Assembly: GCA_003140655.1 (NCBI GenBank)
Contig: PLKR01000356.1
Location: forward strand, 164-5,334
DNA: 5,171 nucleotides
Direction of reading: 5' to 3'
Origin: Acidobacteriaceae bacterium
Lineage (GTDB): Bacteria > Acidobacteriota > Terriglobia > Terriglobales > Acidobacteriaceae
The notes under the pieces are model-generated. The model ran no database searches, had not been told where the DNA came from, and worked only from the letters and a program-made list of their open reading frames with translations. A program made the position numbers and the translations under genes. Positions 1 to 4,695 of the stretch are shown piece after piece (position 1 is the first letter of the stretch; the number at the start of each line of letters is the position of its first letter).

Positions 1-399
1 CAGCGCCTCGCGCACCTCCTCCACCGAATCGCAGATCGCATACGCTGCCGTCGGAATTCGATGCCGCTGCAGAAATTCTTTCGCAAAGCTCTTGCTCCAC
101 TCCAGTTGCGCCGCGGCCTTGCTGGGACCAAACACCGGCCAGCCGCGCTGCGTGAACTCATCCACCACGCCCAGCGTCAGCGGCAGCTCAGGCCCCACCA
201 CCGTCAGGTCCGGCCGCACCTGCTCGCCTAATGCCACAATCGAATCGAGGTTTTTCAGATCAACCGCTAAGCATTCCGCATCTTCCGCAATGCCGCCATT
301 GCCCGGCGCACAATACAGCTTCGAAATGCGCAAGGACTTTCGCAGCTTCCACACTAAAGCGTGCTCGCGTCCACCGCTGCCTAGAACCAGAACTTTCAT
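1..399 (-). CDS. purD: Phosphoribosylamine-glycine ligase (GARS), N-terminal part, cut by window edge
   Basis: This ATP-dependent cytosolic enzyme joins glycine to 5-phosphoribosylamine, an early step of de novo purine synthesis. Reading leftward from the ATG at 399, 133 codons stay open to base 1; the other two thirds or so of the protein lies outside the window. Family motifs appear in the expected order: GSGGREHA at residues 7-14 directly after the first beta strand, APGNGG at 31-36, VGPELPL at 68-74 (the canonical VGPExPL), and FGPSKAAAQLE-SK at 90-103, where the linker to the ATP-grasp domain begins. IPTAAY follows at 115-120. The start is fixed because GSGGREHA normally lies within the first 15 residues. 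No clear ribosome binding site precedes it. The gene is transcribed divergently from the metal repressor gene. Seen: motifs and open frame. Known: the family. Identification is close to certain. Confidence 0.96.
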   Translation of the reverse strand, partial: MKVLVLGSGGREHALVWKLRKSLRISKLYCAPGNGGIAEDAECLAVDLKNLDSIVALGEQVRPDLTVVGPELPLTLGVVDEFTQRGWPVFGPSKAAAQLEWSKSFAKEFLQRHRIPTAAYAICDSVEEVREAL

Positions 400-414
400 A
401 GCCGGAGAAAGTCA

Positions 415-443
415 AGCGTAGGTCAGCGCAGCAAAGCTGTCAA
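415..443 (-). promoter_or_regulatory. Probable sigma70-type promoter of purD
   Basis: On the minus strand a perfect TTGACA (443-438) is followed by a 17-bp spacer and TACGCT (420-415), a weak -10. The -10 lies 15 bases before the purD ATG, so the expected transcript would have a leader of under ten bases, in line with the missing ribosome binding site. The -35 and spacing are good but the -10 matches poorly, so this is a candidate only. Confidence 0.4.
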
Positions 444-461
444 ACCATCTCTTCTGATGGT
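444..461. repeat. Short inverted repeat upstream of purD promoter
   Basis: ACCATC (444-449) and GATGGT (456-461) form a perfect 6-bp inverted repeat around TCTTCT. It abuts the purD -35 element on its upstream side, where an operator could sit. Nothing else supports a function, and a 6-bp repeat can occur by chance. Confidence 0.25.
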
Positions 462-505
462 AGTGGGCTCAATTTGAAAATCTTGAACCATTGCACCCCT
501 CCGGC

Positions 506-550
506 GTCATCCCGAAGTCCCGCGTTTTCACCAGCGGGACGAGGGATCTC
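506..550. repeat. Intergenic hairpin repeat, GTCATCC...GGATCTC type (copy 1)
   Basis: The element begins GTCATCCCGA and ends CGAGGGATCTC. GTCCCGC (517-523) pairs perfectly with GCGGGAC (534-540) around a 10-base loop, and ATCCC (509-513) pairs with GGGAT (543-547) outside it, so the whole element folds into one imperfect hairpin. A related element with the same ends lies after the repressor gene at 1371-1430. I recall this end pattern as a dispersed intergenic repeat in acidobacterial genomes; that is memory and was not searched. Confidence 0.55.
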
Positions 551-610
551 CCGTGCCCACACAGCCGCCCCGAGTCAAACTGCACCACTACCCTTCTGAT
601 CTCGAATTAC

Positions 611-649
611 CCTGTGCTCCTCGGTGCCCTCTGTGTTAAAGGTTTTGGC
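611..649. repeat. Likely dispersed intergenic repeat (CTGTGxxCCT... type)
   Basis: This stretch contains three degenerate units (CTGTGCTCCT, CGGTGCCCT, CTGTGTTAAA) followed by GGTTTTGG. It resembles a short sequence I have seen repeated between genes in Acidobacteriota and related phyla. Only one copy is present here, so the call rests on recall and the internal unit pattern. The rest of the 400-694 gap, apart from the purD promoter, the 506-550 hairpin and the repressor promoter, shows nothing I can name. Confidence 0.3.
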
Positions 650-658
650 ACTTTCCCA

Positions 659-676
659 TTAACCATACTTAACCAT
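659..676 (+). promoter_or_regulatory. Putative metal-repressor operator at the repressor's own promoter
   Basis: TTAACCAT occurs twice exactly 10 bp apart (659-666 and 669-676), so both copies face the same side of the helix. The second copy lies within ACTTAACCAT (667-676), which recurs exactly at 1498-1507 before the transporter gene. The first copy supplies the -35 region (TTAACC, 659-664) and the second fills the spacer, ideal positions for repression. It differs from the usual DtxR/MntR operators, which are inverted repeats, so operator function is inferred from recurrence and position. Confidence 0.55.
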
Positions 677-686
677 CCCGTATAAT
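659..686 (+). promoter_or_regulatory. Promoter of the repressor gene, predicted leaderless transcript
   Basis: A consensus TATAAT at 681-686 follows TTAACC (659-664) with a 16-bp spacer. The ATG at 695 begins only nine bases after the -10 box, so transcription should start at about 692-695, at or within a few bases of the start codon. No Shine-Dalgarno sequence lies between them (CTCCTCAG). The -35 is a moderate match and overlaps the putative operator. Confidence 0.6.
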
Positions 687-694
687 CTCCTCAG

Positions 695-1351
695 ATGATC
701 ACCGTCTCCAAAGAAGACTATCTCAAGGCGATCCTCGAGGCCGAAAGCGAAGGGGAATCCGTCATCTCAGCCCGCCTCGCCGACTGGCTGAAGGTCTCCG
801 CTCCCGCCGTTACCATGGCGGTGCGCCGTTTGAAAAAAGACGGCTTGGTTCGCGTCCAGACCGACGGGCACCTGCGCCTCACCGCCGCCGGCCGCAAGAT
901 TGCCCGTAAACTCACGCTCCGCCACCACCTCATCGAACGCATGTTATCCGAGTTATTCGGCATGGAGTGGTGGAAGGTGCACGACGAAGCGGAGCGCCTT
1001 GAGCACGCCGTCTCCCCCGACTTCGAAGCCAAGCTCCTGGCCAAGTTAGGCAAGGCAGGCGCCTGCCCTCACGGCAACCTCAGCGAAATGGAAAGCCCCG
1101 CCAGTCGCCGCCATCGCGGCCTGCTTCTGCTCGCCGATGCCGCACCCGGAGCCTCCTACGCCGTCAGTGGAATTTACGAGCGCGACCGCCGCCTGCTTGA
1201 GTTCCTCGAAGCCCGCGGCATCCGTCCCGGAGCCAAGTTGCGCCTCCTCGAACGCAACTACGATCAGACCCTGGCCCTCTCCACCGTCACCGGCAACGTC
1301 TCCCTGGGCCGCGCCGCTGCCGTGCGTGTCTGGGTTTCCCCCACCCGCTAA
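695..1351 (+). CDS. mntR: DtxR/MntR-family metal-dependent transcriptional repressor
   Basis: A cytosolic DNA-binding dimer of the DtxR family, which represses metal uptake genes when loaded with metal. The 218 residues carry the full three-part layout: winged helix-turn-helix (about 4-65), with the recognition-helix region SAPAVTMAVRRLKKDGLV; dimerisation and metal-binding domain (about 70-140), with RHHLIERML at 76-84, HDEAERLEH at 96-104 and CPHGN at 124-128; and a C-terminal FeoA/SH3-like domain (about 150-215). The ligands resemble MntR rather than the Fe sensors: Asp8 where DtxR has Met10, and Glu100 where DtxR has Cys102, with His77, Glu103 and His104 conserved. Glu11 of Bacillus MntR is Lys11 here. 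The start is set by the HTH beginning within a few residues. It lies upstream of the transporter gene with its own promoter, and both share the ACTTAACCAT box, so autoregulation is likely. Family certain; Mn2+ specificity inferred. Confidence 0.9.
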   Translation: MITVSKEDYLKAILEAESEGESVISARLADWLKVSAPAVTMAVRRLKKDGLVRVQTDGHLRLTAAGRKIARKLTLRHHLIERMLSELFGMEWWKVHDEAERLEHAVSPDFEAKLLAKLGKAGACPHGNLSEMESPASRRHRGLLLLADAAPGASYAVSGIYERDRRLLEFLEARGIRPGAKLRLLERNYDQTLALSTVTGNVSLGRAAAVRVWVSPTR

Positions 1352-1370
1352 TGCGCGTCTCAGCAGGATT

Positions 1371-1430
1371 GTCATCCTGAGCGGAGGTTGTGCTTCGCGA
1401 ATGCGAAGGACCACCGCAGTCGAAGGATCT
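1371..1430. repeat. Intergenic hairpin repeat, GTCATCC...GGATCT type (copy 2)
   Basis: The element begins GTCATCCTGAGCG and ends CGAAGGATCT. Inside, CTTCGC (1393-1398) pairs with GCGAAG (1403-1408) around GAAT; GCGGAGG (1381-1387) pairs with CCACCGC (1411-1417) with one mismatch; and ATCCT (1374-1378) pairs with AGGAT (1424-1428). The whole unit folds into one long stem. It shares its ends with the 506-550 element but has a different interior. Lying 19 bases after the repressor stop codon, it may also end or stabilise that transcript, though it lacks the T-run of an intrinsic terminator. Confidence 0.6.
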
Positions 1431-1497
1431 CTTACCCGCCTGTGCCGCTACCCGCCGCGCAAGGAGTTTCCATCATCACTCCAGTTTGCTTGACATT

Positions 1498-1507
1498 ACT
1501 TAACCAT
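1498..1507 (+). promoter_or_regulatory. Putative metal-repressor operator before the transporter gene
   Basis: ACTTAACCAT here is identical to 667-676 in the repressor's promoter. The surrounding bases form a weak inverted repeat (AAC-CATA-GTT, 1502-1511). The box overlaps the -35 region of the best transporter promoter. A shared 10-mer between a DtxR-family regulator and an adjacent metal transporter is the pattern expected of a common operator; binding is inferred. Confidence 0.5.
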
Positions 1508-1529
1508 AGTTTATTTCCTAGTGTATACT
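1500..1529 (+). promoter_or_regulatory. Candidate promoter of the metal transporter
   Basis: TATACT at 1524-1529 is a good -10 and follows TTAACC (1500-1505) with an 18-bp spacer, the same element pairing used upstream of the repressor gene. A perfect TTGACA also lies at 1490-1495, but its 16-17-bp-spaced partner (TATTTC at 1512-1517) is weak. Transcription from the first arrangement would start near 1536, leaving roughly 80 bases before the transporter ATG. Confidence 0.5.
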
Positions 1530-1570
1530 TACGCTAATCTCGGCCGGGGAAAATCCGGGGCGAACTCATC

Positions 1571-1618
1571 ATGAAGATTGTCTCGATCCCGCAAGTCACT
1601 CCACACCTCACCCGATGA
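1571..1618 (+). CDS. Possible 15-residue leader peptide overlapping the transporter start
   Basis: The frame beginning at ATG 1571 encodes MKIVSIPQVTPHLTR and ends with TGA at 1616-1618, which overlaps the transporter ATG at 1615-1617 in an ATGA arrangement typical of translational coupling. GGGG (1557-1560) lies 10 bases before this ATG and could act as a weak ribosome binding site, whereas none precedes the transporter ATG (CACACCTCACCCG). In that reading, ribosomes would reach the transporter by terminating and restarting at ATGA. The peptide has two prolines and no recognised family. It may be only a chance short frame; a third option is that a one-base error hides a longer transporter N-terminus. 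Confidence 0.35.
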   Translation: MKIVSIPQVTPHLTR

Positions 1619-2985
1619 AGCCCGTTGCCACCCAAACCGAAGACGAAGCCGTAATCATCACCCACGAAGACGTCGACCGTGCTCACGACCGCATCCGCGT
1701 CTCGGAAGCCCGTGCCCAGCGCGGCTTTTCCTCCCGAGCGCGCCTGCTGTGGTTGCTGGTTGGTCCCGGCGTTCTCGTCATGCTGGGAGAGAACGACGGC
1801 CCCAGCATGCTCGCCTACGCTGCCACTGGCGCCAAGTTCGGCATCGGCTTTTTTCTTCCCTTCGTCGTCCTAACATTTTGCATGGCGATCGTCGTCCAGG
1901 AGATGACCGTCCGCCTGGGCGCCGCCACCCATCGCGGCCACGCCGAACTCATCTTCGAGCGCTTCGGACCCTTCTGGGGATGGTTTTCCATGATCGACCT
2001 CGGCATCGGAAACTTCCTTACTCTCATCACCGAGTTCATCGCCGTCCGCGCCGGCCTGGGTTTCTTCGGAGTCCCTCCCTGGGTCGCAATTCTCATCGCG
2101 CTCGTAATCCTGTACGCGGCGCTGATGAGTCACCGCTATTGGACTTGGGAACGCATCACTCTCGCCGCCGCCGCATTCAACCTGATCTTCATTCCCGTCG
2201 CGCTCATGACCCACCCCAGTTGGCACTCGGTAGGCCACGCATTCATCACCTGGCAACCGCTTCCCGGCTTCAGTAAAGACGTTCTCCTAATCCTCCTCGC
2301 CGACATCGGCGCCACCGTAACCCCGTGGATGCTTTTCTTCCAGCAGAGCGCAACCGTCGACAAAGGAATGACCACAAAAGACATCCGCTTCGGCCGCATC
2401 GACACCGTCCTCGGTGCCGCGCTCGCAACCGCCGCCGCCATCGCCACGATTCTCGCAACCGCACCGTTATTCGCCCATCGCATGGCCGCCGACAATTTCC
2501 AGGCCGCCGAGTTTGCCCAGGCCCTCCAACCCCTGATCGGCCGCTTCGGCGCATCGCTCTTCGCTCTCGGCATGGTCGAGGCCGGCATCGTCGCCGCCAT
2601 CACCATTTCAACTTCGTCGGCCTACGCCTTCGGAGAGGTCACCCACAAACCGCACAGCCTCAACCTTCCCATGGCAGAAGGCAAACCGTTTTATGCCGTG
2701 TTGACTCTGTGCGCCCTCGCCGCCGCCGCCATCGTTCTCATCCCCGGGCTGCCCCTGGTCTACGTAGTTCTGGTCGTAAACGTAGTCGCCGTTCTGGCCA
2801 TGCCCCCAGCCCTGGTCTTCCTCTTCATGCTGGTAAACGACAAAGAAATCATGGGCAACCTGGTCAGTCCGCTGTGGGCCAACATCCTGGCCACCGGAGT
2901 TGTATTTATCCTGACCGCCGCCGGCATCCTATTCGGCATCAGCATAATCGCTCCCAACATCTTCGCCGCAATGGGAGGTAAGTAG
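1615..2985 (+). CDS. NRAMP-family divalent metal cation transporter with non-canonical metal-site motifs
   Basis: An inner-membrane secondary transporter of the NRAMP/SLC11 fold, expected to import divalent metal ions, usually with protons. The 456 residues hold a hydrophilic N-terminus (1-43) and about eleven hydrophobic helices. Family landmarks include GPGVLVMLGENDGPS at 50-64 in helix 1, QEMTVRLGAATHRGHAELI at 95-113 around helices 2-3, and DIGATVTPWMLFFQQSA at 230-246 in helix 6. Asp61 matches the conserved helix-1 aspartate, but the canonical DPGN reads DGPS, and the helix-6 MPH motif reads TPW (236-238), losing the methionine that favours transition metals. This resembles the divergent NRAMP branch that includes Mg2+ transporters (NRMT), so Mn2+ should not be assumed and I give no symbol. 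The ATG at 1615 is the only start giving a full protein in this frame; it lacks a ribosome binding site. The repressor upstream and the shared operator suggest metal-controlled expression. Confidence 0.88.
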   Translation: MKPVATQTEDEAVIITHEDVDRAHDRIRVSEARAQRGFSSRARLLWLLVGPGVLVMLGENDGPSMLAYAATGAKFGIGFFLPFVVLTFCMAIVVQEMTVRLGAATHRGHAELIFERFGPFWGWFSMIDLGIGNFLTLITEFIAVRAGLGFFGVPPWVAILIALVILYAALMSHRYWTWERITLAAAAFNLIFIPVALMTHPSWHSVGHAFITWQPLPGFSKDVLLILLADIGATVTPWMLFFQQSATVDKGMTTKDIRFGRIDTVLGAALATAAAIATILATAPLFAHRMAADNFQAAEFAQALQPLIGRFGASLFALGMVEAGIVAAITISTSSAYAFGEVTHKPHSLNLPMAEGKPFYAVLTLCALAAAAIVLIPGLPLVYVVLVVNVVAVLAMPPALVFLFMLVNDKEIMGNLVSPLWANILATGVVFILTAAGILFGISIIAPNIFAAMGGK

Positions 2986-3033
2986 GAATGGACCTCAGCT
3001 TACGCAAATATCCCTGGGAGTGCGGATATCCCT

Positions 3034-3100
3034 GTGGGGACAGCCGCTCCCAACTGTCCAGTAGCACCCATGTGGGGACAGCCGCCCTCGGCTGTCCAGT
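3034..3100. repeat. Two tandem 29-base repeat units with hairpin potential
   Basis: GTGGGGACAGCCGC, six variable bases, then CTGTCCAGT occurs at 3034-3062 and again at 3072-3100, offset by 38 bases. In unit 2, GGACAGCCG (3076-3084) pairs perfectly with CGGCTGTCC (3089-3097) around CCCT, a 9-bp stem. In unit 1 only GGACAG/CTGTCC pairs. A shorter direct repeat, ATATCCCTG, precedes them at 3008-3016 and 3026-3034. The unit resembles a dispersed acidobacterial intergenic repeat from memory. No gene is evident in 2986-3169. Confidence 0.65.
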
Positions 3101-3122
3101 CGAGCGAAGCTCGACGGTTTCT
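3076..3122 (+). terminator. Possible transcription end of the transporter gene (double hairpin)
   Basis: Two perfect stems follow each other: the 9-bp stem of repeat unit 2 (3076-3097) and GTCGAGC/GCTCGAC (3099-3105 with 3109-3115) with a GAA loop. They share no bases and could both form. The tract afterwards (GGTTTCTCCTCT) is only modestly T-rich, so an efficient intrinsic terminator is uncertain; the stems may instead protect the 3' end of the mRNA. Confidence 0.4.
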
Positions 3123-3169
3123 CCTCTCCTGTTCATGAACTTTCGATTCTCGCAAAACACTTAACCCTA

Positions 3170-3388
3170 ATGACCAAAAAACAAACCACCGCGCCCACCA
3201 CCTCCACCTCAGACCAGACCTGGGTCTTATCCTCCCTCGAACACGATCAGCTCGCCCGCGCCAAAAAGCATCCCATCCCCCGCCGTCACCTCAAAGGCCC
3301 CGAACTCCTCGTCCTCTGGGCGCTCCGCCTCTACCTGCTCTTCATGATGGCAGTAGTCGCCTATCAAGTCTGGATCGCCGCGCGCTAG
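3170..3388 (+). CDS. Small single-helix membrane protein, unknown function
   Basis: I do not recognise this 72-residue protein. Residues 1-19 are polar and rich in Thr/Ser/Lys, 20-43 are charged with a basic stretch (ARAKKHPIPRRHLK), and about 46-70 form one hydrophobic helix (LLVLWALRLYLLFMMAVVAYQVWIA) interrupted by a single Arg and ending in AR. The charge pattern predicts a cytoplasmic N-terminal domain with the helix anchoring it. Third codon positions are C-rich like the neighbouring real genes, which argues for a coding frame. No ribosome binding site precedes the ATG (AACACTTAACCCTA), so translation may be weak or leaderless. It sits between the transporter repeats and the hydrolase gene, 31 bases before the latter's preferred ATG, so it may share a transcript with it. 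A chance frame cannot be excluded. Confidence 0.6.
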   Translation: MTKKQTTAPTTSTSDQTWVLSSLEHDQLARAKKHPIPRRHLKGPELLVLWALRLYLLFMMAVVAYQVWIAAR

Positions 3389-3419
3389 ACTTGTGTTTCG
3401 CGAACGAACCAGGAAGGCC

Positions 3420-4577
3420 ATGACTCTCAGAGGCTGCGAAAAAAATAGAGACTGCCGGCGGCGCCGTGGAAGAGCGGCGCTTCAGCGCCGCGTAAAGCAT
3501 CTACCCTCAATTCGGCCTTCAGCCCCCGTGGTCGCATCTTCTGTCCTGCGCGGTCTTTGTCGCAGCCTGGTCGGATCTCCGCAACTCCCCATCCAACCTA
3601 TCCTCTGCGCCCTCCTGGCCGGCATGCTTCTCATCTCCTCGCCCGCCCGCTCGCAGCTCGTGCCCGGCTCGATGGATGTTCACTGGAACCCAGGCGCGCC
3701 CGATTGCGCCAGCAACCCGCAACCCCCAATTCAAGTCCATCCCTACAACGCCCGTACCTTCATTCTGCGCGAGAACCCATGCGCCACCGCCGAAGCGCCC
3801 TTTATGTATTTGCTGGTGGGCTCTACCAAGGCGCTCCTCATCGATACCGGCGACGTCGCTGACCCCAGGCAAATGCCGTTAGCGCAAACCGTAATGACTC
3901 TGCTGCCGGAAGCGGGCCAGATGAAAATGCCGCTCATCATCGTCCACACCCACGGTCATCTCGATCATCGCCTCGGCGACTCGCAATTCGCGCATCTACC
4001 AAATATCGAGATTGTTCCCACCGACCTCTCTCATGTCCGGAAATACTTTAGCTTCCCGGATTGGCCGAATGGCATCGCTCAAGTCGATCTCGGCGATCGC
4101 ACCATCGACGTGATTCCAACCCCCGGACATTACCCATCCCATGTCTCGTACTACGATCGCCAGACCGGGCTGTTCTTCTCCGGCGATTTTTTCCTGCCCG
4201 GACGCCTCATCATCGATGACGCTCAAGCCGATCTGGCCAGCGCCAACCGGATAGCCGATTTCATCCGGAACCGTCCCGTCACTTACGTCCTCGGCGGACA
4301 TATCGAACTCGACGCCAACGGCGAGACACTCCCTCTCGCCTCTCACTACCACCCCCACGAACACGCCCTCCAGTTGACCAAACAAGACCTCCTCGCGCTG
4401 CCCGCGATCCTGAACACTTTCAACGGCTTCTACAACAAAAGCGGCGTCTTCGTCCTCTACAGCCAGACCCGCGTCCTCCTGGCCCTGGCACTTGCCTTGA
4501 TTGTCATACTCGCGGCCTCCGCGATGTTACTGCGTCGCTATCTACGTCGCCGTAAGCGTGCTGAAGTTCGACCCTGA
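3420..4577 (+). CDS. Exported, membrane-anchored metallo-beta-lactamase-fold hydrolase
   Basis: A zinc-dependent hydrolase of the MBL superfamily (glyoxalase II-like group); substrate unknown. Numbered from ATG 3420 (385 residues), all metal ligands are visible: HGHLDH at 178-183, the TPGH histidine 237, SGD aspartate 256 and GGH histidine 294. A signal-peptide-like core lies at about 58-74 with likely cleavage near ARS-QL (76-79). After the domain, a hydrophobic helix at about 352-371 is followed by RRYLRRRKR, so the enzyme should sit outside the cytoplasmic membrane, held by its C-terminus. The start is uncertain. ATG 3420 has AGGAAGG just upstream, but gives an unusually long, Arg-rich N-terminus that runs through a repeat-like hairpin (3474-3491). 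GTG 3528 would give a more normal signal peptide but lacks a ribosome binding site; GTG 3393 is also in frame. Fold certain, start not. Confidence 0.88.
   Translation: MTLRGCEKNRDCRRRRGRAALQRRVKHLPSIRPSAPVVASSVLRGLCRSLVGSPQLPIQPILCALLAGMLLISSPARSQLVPGSMDVHWNPGAPDCASNPQPPIQVHPYNARTFILRENPCATAEAPFMYLLVGSTKALLIDTGDVADPRQMPLAQTVMTLLPEAGQMKMPLIIVHTHGHLDHRLGDSQFAHLPNIEIVPTDLSHVRKYFSFPDWPNGIAQVDLGDRTIDVIPTPGHYPSHVSYYDRQTGLFFSGDFFLPGRLIIDDAQADLASANRIADFIRNRPVTYVLGGHIELDANGETLPLASHYHPHEHALQLTKQDLLALPAILNTFNGFYNKSGVFVLYSQTRVLLALALALIVILAASAMLLRRYLRRRKRAEVRP
3474..3491. repeat. REP-like hairpin inside the predicted hydrolase N-terminus
   Basis: GCGGCGC (3474-3480) and GCGCCGC (3485-3491) form a perfect 7-bp GC stem with a TTCA loop, preceded by GGAAGA and a run of seven A's at 3439-3445. 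The AGAGCGGCGCTTCAGCGCCGCGT context resembles an intergenic repeat of Acidobacteriota from memory. If so, the hydrolase really starts downstream of it. Confidence 0.5.
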
Positions 4578-4643
4578 CATAATTAGCTTCTCCGGTTTTC
4601 ATCGGTACAAATATACTTGACGCACATGTTTAAGTACATAACC

Positions 4644-4671
4644 TTGCTGATTCAAGGGCTTGGAGTATATT
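4644..4671 (+). promoter_or_regulatory. Weak promoter candidate before the last gene
   Basis: TTGCTG (4644-4649), a 16-bp spacer and TATATT (4666-4671) form a plausible but weak sigma70-type promoter. TATATT lies inside the palindrome at 4658-4677. A separate TTGACG (4617-4622) has no well-placed -10. The call rests on pattern matching alone in an A/T-rich stretch. Confidence 0.3.
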
Positions 4672-4677
4672 CCAAGC
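4658..4677. promoter_or_regulatory. Near-perfect 20-bp palindrome, operator-like
   Basis: GCTTGGA (4658-4664) and TCCAAGC (4671-4677) are perfect inverted arms around GTATAT; only the 4665/4670 pair breaks full symmetry. It covers the candidate -10 and ends 18 bases before the ATG at 4696, so it could be a repressor site or, as RNA, a hairpin just ahead of the ribosome binding site. No family is recognised. Confidence 0.45.
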
Positions 4678-4695
4678 GACAGTGAGGTGTGCGTT

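Noticed and set aside
92..421. Plus-strand open frame of 109 codons
   Set aside because: It lies antisense to purD, whose motifs are unmistakable, and its translation is low-complexity Pro/Ser/Arg-rich.
506..550. CRISPR or phage attachment site
   Set aside because: There is no regular spaced repeat array, no integrase and no tRNA; the structures are single hairpins with shared ends.
491..685. Plus-strand open frame of 64 codons upstream of the repressor
   Set aside because: It runs through the hairpin repeat and into the repressor's operator and promoter, has no ribosome binding site and no recognisable protein features.
1046..1493. Open frames on both strands over the repressor's 3' end and the intergenic repeat
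   Set aside because: They overlap the clearly coding SH3-like domain and then the hairpin repeat; their composition is that of shadow frames in GC-rich DNA.
1530..1614. Manganese (yybP-ykoY) or other metal riboswitch in the transporter leader
   Set aside because: The leader is short and I could not find the conserved riboswitch core; only a CCGGGG direct repeat is visible. A covariance-model search would settle it.
1578..2981. Long alternative frames inside the transporter gene, rich in Arg/His/Pro
   Set aside because: The frame starting at 1615 gives an eleven-helix NRAMP protein, so the Arg/His/Pro-rich products are typical out-of-frame readings.
3996..4385. Minus-strand open frame of 129 codons opposite the hydrolase
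   Set aside because: The plus strand carries every MBL metal ligand across this range; the antisense product has no recognisable feature.
3420..4577. C-terminal PEP-CTERM or similar sorting signal on the hydrolase
   Set aside because: There is a helix and a basic tail but no PEP-type motif before the helix, so a plain membrane anchor is the simpler reading.
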